A DNA stretch of 5,768 bases from Gemmatimonadota bacterium (GTDB lineage Bacteria; JAAXHH01), in the NCBI GenBank assembly GCA_026713285.1, contig JAPOOT010000005.1, forward strand, positions 1 through 5,768. The letters are read 5' to 3'. The notes beneath the pieces were generated by a model. It saw only the letters and a program-made list of their open reading frames with translations, searched no databases and was not told the origin of the DNA. The translations under genes and the position numbers were made by a program. This document shows positions 1-4,530 of this stretch, piece by piece; within the stretch, counting starts at the first letter, position 1, and each line of letters begins with the position of its first letter.

Positions 1-312
1 CGTGAGGCAGACATTCGTGACGATCCGGTACAGGTAGGTAGAAAACCGGCTGCGGAATTCGAAATCGGGCAGTGCCTTGAATACACGCATGAAGACTTCC
101 TGGTATACATCCTTTGCGTCGTCCAGGTCGCCCACGAAGGACACGGCCATGGACAGCACTTTCTCGTCGTATCTGTATACGAGTTCTTCCAGGGCCCGCA
201 TGTCGCCTCCACGGGCCTTGAGAATCAGCCCGCGCTCCTCCAGGTCCGTGCGATTCCCCGGATCCGAGCGCTCCTCCAGGTCCGTGCGATTTCCTGCCGA
301 ATCGTTCCCCAT
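1..312 (-). CDS. ECF-type RNA polymerase sigma factor, N-terminal part (C-terminus beyond window)
   Basis: This would direct RNA polymerase to a specific promoter set. The 104 visible residues run from the start into sigma70 region 2. Residues 39-63 (ALEELVYRYDEKVLSMAV and onward) form the first helices. DDAKDVYQEVFMRVFKALPDF at about 64-84 is the hallmark core-binding segment, and SRFSTYLYRIVTNVCLT (88-104) leads toward the -10 recognition helix. Region 4 lies outside the window. ATG at 312-310 is chosen because AGGA sits 7 nt upstream of it. A GTG at 369-367 is in frame, adds 19 residues, and has only a weak CCAGG; a TGA just above it closes the frame. The first 30 residues hold an odd duplication, NRTDLEER at 8-15 and again at 20-27, outside the conserved domain. 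No anti-sigma gene is visible. Family is clear; the regulon is unknown. Confidence 0.87.
   Translation of the reverse strand, partial: MGNDSAGNRTDLEERSDPGNRTDLEERGLILKARGGDMRALEELVYRYDEKVLSMAVSFVGDLDDAKDVYQEVFMRVFKALPDFEFRSRFSTYLYRIVTNVCLT
232..291. repeat. Direct repeat, two exact 24-bp copies with 36-bp period, in the sigma factor N-terminus
   Basis: The same 24 bp, beginning GCGCTCCTCCAGG, occurs at 232-255 and 268-291. The period is 36 bp, so the reading frame is kept, and each copy encodes NRTDLEER on the minus strand. Perfect identity at DNA level, including third positions, suggests a recent tandem duplication or slippage rather than a selected protein repeat. Confidence 0.9.
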
Positions 313-425
313 GTGCTCTTCCTGATCATCCGGTGCGATTCGGCCGTCGAGTTTACGGGCAGTTTCCACGTGGTTACCTGGTCACGTCGTGGTGCATGTG
401 CGTGTAACTAAACTTCGAGTAACTT

Positions 426-547
426 GCGGTCTCCGCTCGAGCGCCTGGTGACCATATACGAGCGCTTTCTGGTCATGAGACCGCGCCTGCGTCGAAATGG
501 TTGTGGACTAACGCGTTTTTTAGAAAGAGACCTTGGTCTACACAAGG
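426..547. promoter_or_regulatory. Cluster of inverted repeats with GAGACC/GGTCTC core upstream of the sigma factor
   Basis: GCGGTCTC (426-433) and GAGACCGC (477-484) are perfect 8-bp inverted arms 43 nt apart. Between them lie the palindromes CGCTCGAGCG (434-443) and TGGTGACCA (446-454). GGTC-atga-GACC (471-482) overlaps the right arm. Further on, AGACC-TT-GGTCT (528-539) repeats the core and overlaps CCTTG...CAAGG (531-547). The core hexamer starts at 428 (inverted), 477 and 527, about 50 bp apart. The position, 60-235 bp upstream of the sigma start, suggests operator sites or a structured leader. No cognate regulator is visible, so function is inference. Confidence 0.4.
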
Positions 548-574
548 TATAAACGCGACCAAAACGCAGCGCAA
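546..574 (-). promoter_or_regulatory. Weak candidate promoter for the sigma factor gene
   Basis: On the minus strand TTGCGC (574-569) is followed after 17 nt by TATACC (551-546). Each hexamer matches the sigma70 consensus at only four positions. If used, it would give a leader of roughly 170-230 nt that carries the GAGACC palindromes. No ECF-type GGAAC -35 motif was found, so autoregulation is not supported by sequence. Confidence 0.22.
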
Positions 575-811
575 TGCAACCTAAATGTAAAGTGCAGGAA
601 TGGGCTGGAAGGTATTTGAAGGAACGGGAAGGAGCTGGACGAGCATATAATCAAAGGATTTATAAGGCTTACGAATCGATGGAAGGCAGGATGCCAGGGG
701 CAAAGCGAGGAGCTGCCGGCTGGTCGGAATCAATCGACACGCGGGAATATGTTGAGTCGATCGCCGGAAGGTGGCCATTCAATCCGGCCGGTCGAACCGA
801 ACGAATTGTAC

Positions 812-845
812 GCAGCCGGAAACAGGCAGCCGGAAACAGGCAGCC
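812..845. repeat. 14-bp tandem repeat, about 2.4 copies, just downstream of tatA
   Basis: The unit GCAGCCGGAAACAG occurs exactly at 812-825 and 826-839, followed by a partial GCAGCC at 840-845. It lies 16 bp beyond the tatA stop codon, in non-coding DNA. It cannot form a terminator by itself, and looks like a small replication-slippage microsatellite. Confidence 0.85.
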
Positions 846-860
846 CGATACGACAGGCGT

Positions 861-1055
861 TCAGCCGTCCTTCGAGGTGGACGAGCCTGACGTATTCTGA
901 TTCTCTTCGGCGGGCTCTTTCTTCTGTGCTTTCTTGAATTCGGTGATCCCCTGGCCCAAGCCCTTAGCCAGTTCAGGGAGCTTCTTCGCGCCAAATAGGA
1001 CCATGACGATTACAAGAATGATAATCAGTTCGGTCGTGCCGAAACTACCGAGCAT
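861..1055 (-). CDS. tatA: Sec-independent (twin-arginine) protein translocase subunit TatA
   Basis: TatA multimerises in the cytoplasmic membrane and forms the passage through which the Tat system exports folded proteins bearing twin-arginine signal peptides. The 64 residues show the full family layout. There is a short N-terminus with a polar E9, one membrane helix (about 8-21, ELIIILVIVMVLF), the FGAKKLPEL hinge at 21-29, an amphipathic helix GLGQGITEFKKAQKK (31-45), and a charged, disordered tail. Length is normal for TatA/TatE. The start is fixed by AGGAGGTG (1069-1062) six nucleotides upstream. No tatB or tatC is adjacent, so the gene stands alone, as is common outside Proteobacteria. 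It could equally be named TatE-like; a TatB is unlikely given the short tail. It is transcribed from the promoter at 1078-1106. Confidence 0.95.
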   Translation of the reverse strand: MLGSFGTTELIIILVIVMVLFGAKKLPELAKGLGQGITEFKKAQKKEPAEENQNTSGSSTSKDG

Positions 1056-1077
1056 TTAAATCACCTCCTCAGAACGC

Positions 1078-1106
1078 AGAATACCCTTATCGCCCAGGTT
1101 TGTCAA
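1078..1106 (-). promoter_or_regulatory. Strong sigma70-type promoter of tatA
   Basis: On the minus strand a perfect TTGACA (1106-1101) and TATTCT (1083-1078, four or five of six to consensus depending on weighting) are separated by exactly 17 nt. Initiation about 7 nt downstream would fall near 1071, giving a leader of only about 15-20 nt that is almost entirely SD and start codon. The pairing of consensus promoter and strong SD fits a constitutively expressed housekeeping gene. Confidence 0.72.
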
Positions 1107-1136
1107 GCGGCAATATAAGGACTTCCTTTCTGCCGC
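1107..1136. promoter_or_regulatory. Interrupted 30-bp dyad abutting the tatA -35 box
   Basis: Outer arms GCGGCA (1107-1112) and TGCCGC (1131-1136) enclose inner arms AAGGA (1117-1121) and TCCTT (1124-1128). The dyad ends directly at the TTGACA of the tatA promoter, a position suited to an activator or repressor site. It lacks a T-run on either strand, so a terminator is less likely. Function is inferred only from position and symmetry. Confidence 0.35.
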
Positions 1137-1265
1137 ATTGCTGCCAACGAGCCGGCGCAGTCGCATGGGCATGCCGTTTAGAATGCTTGCATAGAAGCAA
1201 TTTGCGTGTTTACTTATTCCCTGACTACACATTTTGAAGTCGCTGCCGGTTGATTTTATACGTTC

Positions 1266-1272
1266 AAGGAGG
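1266..1272 (+). promoter_or_regulatory. Shine-Dalgarno site deciding the selenoprotein start
   Basis: AAGGAGG lies 2 nt before ATG 1275 and 5 nt before GTG 1278, which are adjacent in-frame codons. It places translation initiation upstream of the in-frame TGA at 1308-1310. There is no comparable site in front of the late TTG at 1335, so it supports reading through the TGA. Confidence 0.8.
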
Positions 1273-1274
1273 AC

Positions 1275-1517
1275 ATGGTGACTGTACGCATTGTATACTG
1301 CGCCGATTGAAGCTATGAACAAGACGCCGCCGGGTTGGCGGTGAAATTACTGGAGTATTACAAACACGATATCGAGCAGTTGCAGCTTGTGCCTTCCGGA
1401 GGCGGCAGGTTCGAAGTCTCCGTGGATGATTCGCTGATCTACTCCAAGCTGGAAACCGACCGGTTTCCCGAATATGGGGAGGTCAAGGAGGCCATCGAGG
1501 CATCGATCGCGGGTTGA
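1275..1517 (+). CDS. SelW/Rdx-family selenoprotein with selenocysteine encoded by in-frame TGA (1308-1310)
   Basis: This is a thioredoxin-fold redox protein of the SelT/SelW/SelH (Rdx) family, presumably a cytosolic thiol-disulfide oxidoreductase; substrates of bacterial members are unknown. Read with TGA as selenocysteine it gives 80 residues. Strand one is VTVRIVY (2-8), followed by the redox motif C9-A-D-U12. A helix spans about 13-31. Then comes the family block LVPSGGGRFEVSVDDSLIYSK (38-58), and FPEYGEV (64-70) precedes the last helix. Rdx proteins carry CxxC or CxxU at exactly this place. AAGGAGG marks the start; GTG 1278 is an equally possible initiator. A SECIS-like hairpin follows the TGA. 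Without recoding, only a fragment lacking the redox centre could be made from TTG 1335, which has no SD. A Cys-to-stop mutation is the alternative, but the intact SD, frame and hairpin argue against decay. The STAS gene follows 125 bp downstream. Confidence 0.88.
1325..1343 (+). promoter_or_regulatory. Candidate bacterial SECIS element
   Basis: In the mRNA, C1325-C1331 pairs with G1337-G1343 in seven consecutive pairs, one of them a G-U (1326-1342), closing a five-base GGGUU loop at 1332-1336. The loop begins 21 nt after the UGA. Known bacterial SECIS hairpins lie inside the coding sequence, have an apical loop roughly 16-37 nt after the UGA, and carry a G among the first two loop bases; all three hold here. 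The loop would be bound by SelB carrying selenocysteyl-tRNA. Pairing is seen in the sequence; SelB recognition is inferred. Confidence 0.75.
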
Positions 1518-1557
1518 ACCGCAATCGACTGCCGCGGCGTTTATTAAGGATCCATAT

Positions 1558-1611
1558 CCCGGCCCGGACGCTATACCCGGCCCGGACGCTATACCCGGCC
1601 CGGATGCTTTT
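1558..1611. repeat. 18-bp tandem repeat, three copies, ahead of the STAS gene
   Basis: The unit CCCGGCCCGGACGCTATA is present exactly at 1558-1575 and 1576-1593, with a third copy at 1594-1611 carrying three substitutions. It lies in the 125-bp gap between the selenoprotein stop and the STAS start, ending 31 bp before the latter. The unit is a multiple of three, so an upstream in-frame extension of the STAS gene would read PARTLY-PARTLY-PARMLF, but no STAS protein needs such a leader. Confidence 0.9.
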
Positions 1612-1642
1612 CCAGTCTATTGGCCCGAGGACAGAGGTTAGT

Positions 1643-1984
1643 ATGAATATCTATGTTGCGCTGGAAGACGAGATCGCCGTGCTTCGCATCGAGGGCAGAT
1701 TGTGGGAAGAAGGAGACAGCGTTGAGCTGGACCGGATGATCGACGATACCCTTGACCGGGGATGCACGCGGTTCGTTGCCGATTTGACCGGCGTGCCCAT
1801 CATGAACAGTTCCGGGCTGGGTTCGCTGATCGCGGCCATGAAGAAAATACGCTCCAGGTCCGGGGAGATGGTGCTCACCGGCGTCAACGACCGCCTGGAT
1901 CAACTGTTCCGGATCACCCGGCTGTACACGGTCTTCAAGAAGTATGACAATGTGGACGCCGCCGTGGAAAACATGCATGCCTGA
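1643..1984 (+). CDS. STAS-domain anti-sigma factor antagonist (SpoIIAA/RsbV type)
   Basis: Proteins of this family bind an anti-sigma factor kinase (RsbW/SpoIIAB type) when unphosphorylated, freeing a sigma factor or other target; the kinase switches them off by phosphorylating one serine. The 113 residues form a single STAS domain: strand IAVLRIEGRLWE (11-22), helix 27-40, strand TRFVADLTGVPIM (42-54), the switch loop N55-S56-S57-G58-L-G, helix SLIAAMKKIRS (61-71), and strand EMVLTGV (75-81). S56 aligns with the phosphorylated serine of SpoIIAA (DSSG there, NSSG here). GAGG (1634-1637) is 5 nt before ATG 1643. An ORF from 1514 would add 43 repeat-encoded residues with no SD. The last eight bases overlap the start of the hydrolase gene. 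No kinase or phosphatase partner is visible, so the target is unknown; an anti-sigma link to the ECF factor at the left edge is not supported. Confidence 0.9.
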   Translation: MNIYVALEDEIAVLRIEGRLWEEGDSVELDRMIDDTLDRGCTRFVADLTGVPIMNSSGLGSLIAAMKKIRSRSGEMVLTGVNDRLDQLFRITRLYTVFKKYDNVDAAVENMHA

Positions 1985-4481
1985 CTATCAGCCCCTGGAC
2001 CTCACGCCGAGTTACAACGCGCCCCGAGGCATTTACGATTCCATAGCGGATCCTCCGCTCGGATCTCAGGAATTCTACGGTCTTCCCTTTCAAATCGGCG
2101 ACGGCGCCGGAGATTCCGACTGTTTCATCGGTTTCGGTGACCAGATCGGCTGCCCTTCCTCTCCCGCCGCGATTCCCGTCGAAAGTTCCGCCGTCAACGT
2201 GATCTTCGCCCACGCGGTGATCCGGTCGGAAATCGAGGCCGGCGGTCCGATCGCCCTACCCGTGGCCGCTTACCGGTTCATCTGGGACGACGGGCATGAC
2301 GAGTCCGTTACGATCCGCGAGCGCTTCGAGATCGGCTACATGCCGCTGCCCTGGGGACAATACCCCTTCCTGTGCGTCCCCGATCAGAAGCCGGTCATTT
2401 ACAACCGGTCCGGCGGCGATTGGAACGACGCCGGCCGCCGGCAGACCGAAGCCGAGCAGGGCTGGCCGCAGGGGTACTACCTCTGGGCATGGCGCAATCC
2501 CCGGCCCGGCCAGGTTATCCGTTCCATCGAAATCACGCCGGAGGGCCCGCCCTTCATCGTGGCCGCCATCACGCTCGGCCATGTCGACGAAGATCCGATC
2601 TGCCGGTGGGCCGCCAGGGACGTCCAGGTCGAACTGAAAAACCCGAAGCGCGCGGAGAAACCCTTCGACCTCGAAGTCGAAGTCGACCGCGGCTACGCCA
2701 CCTACGCCTATCCACTGCCCGGGCAGGTCGACCAGGCCTTCATGAACGACACCCACCGTGGATGGGGCCAGGCGGACAGCAACCGCTCCAGTCCCGCCCA
2801 CGTTGGCGTGGCCGGCACGCCGTCGGCCACGGTGACCGTAAAACAGGACGGGAAGGCGGTCGGGTCGGCCAACTGGGGCGAGTTGGAAGCGAAAGAGATA
2901 GTCGATACGCCCGCTGTTCGATTCGAGGTCATCGACACGGGACGAAACTGGGTACACACCACGATCCTGGACGACGAGACCGGCCGGCCCGTGCCCTGCC
3001 GCGTGCATTTTCGATCTGCCAAGGGTGTGCCGTACGCGCCCCACGGCCACCACGCCCACGTGAATTCGAACCTGGATACCTGGCACGTGGACGTGGGCGG
3101 CGACGTCAGGCTGGGGCAGATGTCCTACGCGTACATCGACGGCAGGTGCCAGGGCTGGCTGCCCCGGGGCGAGGTGCACGTGGACGTGGCCCGGGGGTTC
3201 GAATACGAGCCGATTCGCGAACGCGTCACCATCGATCCCGGGCAACACGAGCTTACCCTCAGGCTGAAGCGGTGGACCGATCTGAACGCGGAACGATATT
3301 TCAGCGGCGACACCCACGTGCATTTCCTCTCCACCCAGGGCGCCCACCTGGAGGCCCAGGGGGAAGACCTGAACGTGGTCAATCTCCTGCTGTCCCAGTG
3401 GGGAGGCCTTTTCACGAACACGGAGGAGTTTACCGGATCGGCGAGCGCGTCGCCGGACGGAGATACGATCGTTTACGCCTCGCAGGAGAACCGGCAGCAT
3501 ATACTGGGCCACCTTTCGCTCCTCGGCCTCAAAGAACCGGTCATGCCCTGGTGTTCGGACGGACCCGGTGAAGCGGAACTGGGAGGCAACCTGGAAACGA
3601 CCCTGTCGTACTGGGCCGACGCCTGCCACGCGCAGGGCGGGACGGTCGTGATTCCCCATATCCCCAATCCAAACTGCGAACCGGCGGTCCTCATCGCCAC
3701 GGACCGCGCCGACGCCGTGGAGATGCTGGTGCACAGCGAGTACAATCACCTCGAATACTACCGGTACCTGAACTGCGGCTACCGTCTGCCGCTCACGGGG
3801 GGGACGGACAAGATGTCCAGCGACGTGCCCGTGGGGATCTACCGGACCTACGCCTACATCCCGGCGGACGAGCCCTTCACCTACGACAACTGGTGCAAGG
3901 CGCTGCGGGGCGGCAACACCTTCCTGAGCGCGGGACCCATCATCCGGTTCACGGTGAACGGCCGGCCGATCGGCGACACGGTGAATCTGCCCGGCAATGG
4001 CGGGACGGTGGAAATCGAGGCTTCGGCGGATTCGCCCCTGCCGATCCATACTTTGGAAATCGTGCAGCAGGGCAAGGTCGTCGCCGCTACGGAAGAGATG
4101 AAAGGCGTCCGCCGGCTATCGCTCAAGACCTCCCTGAAGATCGAAGGCCACACGTGGCTGGCGGCCCGGTGCGCCGGACCGAACTACTCCAGCATACCGC
4201 ACCACGACGGCTGGCGCCGCGGCATCATGGCCCATACGTCGCCGGTTTACGTGGCCTGCGGCGGCCCTTACTGGCTGTTCGACCTGGAAAACGCCCAGTA
4301 CATGCTGAGCCTGATCGAAGGGGGCCTTTCCTACATCAAGCGTCGAAGTTGGCAACACAAGCCGGGAACGACCACACACCACCACGGGACCGACGACCAC
4401 GAGGCTTTTCTCGAAGCCCCATACCTGCAGGCGCGGGAAGCCATCCACCGGCGCATGCACGAACTGAACATCCCGCATTGA
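1977..4481 (+). CDS. CehA/McbA-family metallohydrolase (PHP-like), large cytoplasmic enzyme
   Basis: The family hydrolyses ester, carbamate or phosphoester bonds with a metal centre; CehA and McbA are carbaryl esterases, but the natural substrate of this subtype is not known to me. The 834 residues have a beta-rich N-terminal half (about 1-435) and a catalytic half. SGDTHVHF puts probable metal ligands at H447 and H449. EDLNVVNLLLSQWGGLFTN follows, then QHILGHLSLLGL (H512), VIPHIPNP (H561), MLVHSEYNH (H586, E588) and GGTDKMSSDVPVG (D611). A beta domain follows, and the C-terminus holds a cluster of histidines (H801-H803, H808). No signal peptide or membrane helix is seen. ATG 1977 overlaps the STAS stop (ATGCCTGA), implying translational coupling; its SD is poor. 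ATG 1944 is in frame but deeper inside the STAS gene. The adjacent BCCT carrier suggests an imported, possibly quaternary-ammonium, substrate. Ligand assignments are by motif resemblance. Confidence 0.85.
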   Translation: MPDYQPLDLTPSYNAPRGIYDSIADPPLGSQEFYGLPFQIGDGAGDSDCFIGFGDQIGCPSSPAAIPVESSAVNVIFAHAVIRSEIEAGGPIALPVAAYRFIWDDGHDESVTIRERFEIGYMPLPWGQYPFLCVPDQKPVIYNRSGGDWNDAGRRQTEAEQGWPQGYYLWAWRNPRPGQVIRSIEITPEGPPFIVAAITLGHVDEDPICRWAARDVQVELKNPKRAEKPFDLEVEVDRGYATYAYPLPGQVDQAFMNDTHRGWGQADSNRSSPAHVGVAGTPSATVTVKQDGKAVGSANWGELEAKEIVDTPAVRFEVIDTGRNWVHTTILDDETGRPVPCRVHFRSAKGVPYAPHGHHAHVNSNLDTWHVDVGGDVRLGQMSYAYIDGRCQGWLPRGEVHVDVARGFEYEPIRERVTIDPGQHELTLRLKRWTDLNAERYFSGDTHVHFLSTQGAHLEAQGEDLNVVNLLLSQWGGLFTNTEEFTGSASASPDGDTIVYASQENRQHILGHLSLLGLKEPVMPWCSDGPGEAELGGNLETTLSYWADACHAQGGTVVIPHIPNPNCEPAVLIATDRADAVEMLVHSEYNHLEYYRYLNCGYRLPLTGGTDKMSSDVPVGIYRTYAYIPADEPFTYDNWCKALRGGNTFLSAGPIIRFTVNGRPIGDTVNLPGNGGTVEIEASADSPLPIHTLEIVQQGKVVAATEEMKGVRRLSLKTSLKIEGHTWLAARCAGPNYSSIPHHDGWRRGIMAHTSPVYVACGGPYWLFDLENAQYMLSLIEGGLSYIKRRSWQHKPGTTTHHHGTDDHEAFLEAPYLQAREAIHRRMHELNIPH

Positions 4482-4494
4482 GCATTCGTGCGGG
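4472..4494 (+). other. Inverted repeat spanning the hydrolase stop codon
   Basis: CCCGCA (4472-4477) and TGCGGG (4489-4494) can pair as a 6-bp stem with an 11-nt loop that contains the TGA stop. CGGG (4491-4494) could alternatively pair with CCCG (4503-4506). No T-run follows, so this is not an intrinsic terminator and transcription probably continues into the transporter. It might tune mRNA stability or re-initiation. Confidence 0.25.
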
Positions 4495-4530
4495 CATGTC
4501 GTCCCGTATAACCGAACCGGAGCACGATAC

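Larger units (their letters stand above)
370..860. other. Intergenic stretch of about 490 bp with no convincing gene
   Basis: The region lies between the sigma factor and tatA, both on the minus strand. An open frame on the plus strand at 574-900 would give 108 residues, but it has no SD, no recognisable domain, and runs antisense into the tatA 3' end. A minus-strand frame at 581-778 is equally uncharacteristic. The part around 490-690 is more AT-rich than the flanking genes, as expected for non-coding DNA. It contains the palindrome cluster and tandem repeat listed separately. I see no T-tailed hairpin that would clearly terminate tatA transcription, so read-through toward the sigma gene cannot be excluded. 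Confidence 0.6.

Noticed and set aside
646..651. Perfect TATAAT on the plus strand
   Set aside because: No -35-like hexamer at 16-18 nt upstream and no gene downstream on that strand.
574..900. Plus-strand 108-residue open frame between the sigma gene and tatA
   Set aside because: No SD, no recognisable domain, ends antisense inside tatA, and its C-terminal part is made from the 14-bp repeat.
1234..1262. TTGAAG, 17 nt, TATACG as promoter of the selenoprotein gene
   Set aside because: Spacing is ideal, but initiation would fall near 1269, inside the SD, so the site would destroy its own ribosome binding; hexamers match only four of six.
1056..1322. Minus-strand 88-residue open frame opposite the selenoprotein start
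   Set aside because: It covers the tatA promoter and SD on the same strand and ends just before tatA; no SD of its own and no family resemblance.
1335..1517. A 60-residue protein starting at TTG 1335
   Set aside because: No SD, and it would delete the first strand and redox motif of the Rdx fold; the upstream SD and in-frame CxxU give a better gene.
1514..1642. N-terminal extension of the STAS protein from 1514
   Set aside because: Repeat-derived low-complexity peptide, no SD, and STAS homologues begin near the ATG at 1643, which has GAGG at 5 nt.
2256..4049. 597-residue open frame antisense to the metallohydrolase
   Set aside because: A GC-rich shadow frame; its translation has no motifs while the plus strand encodes a clear metallohydrolase.
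4472..4506. Intrinsic terminator between hydrolase and transporter
   Set aside because: The hairpin is short, its loop contains the stop codon, and no run of T follows.
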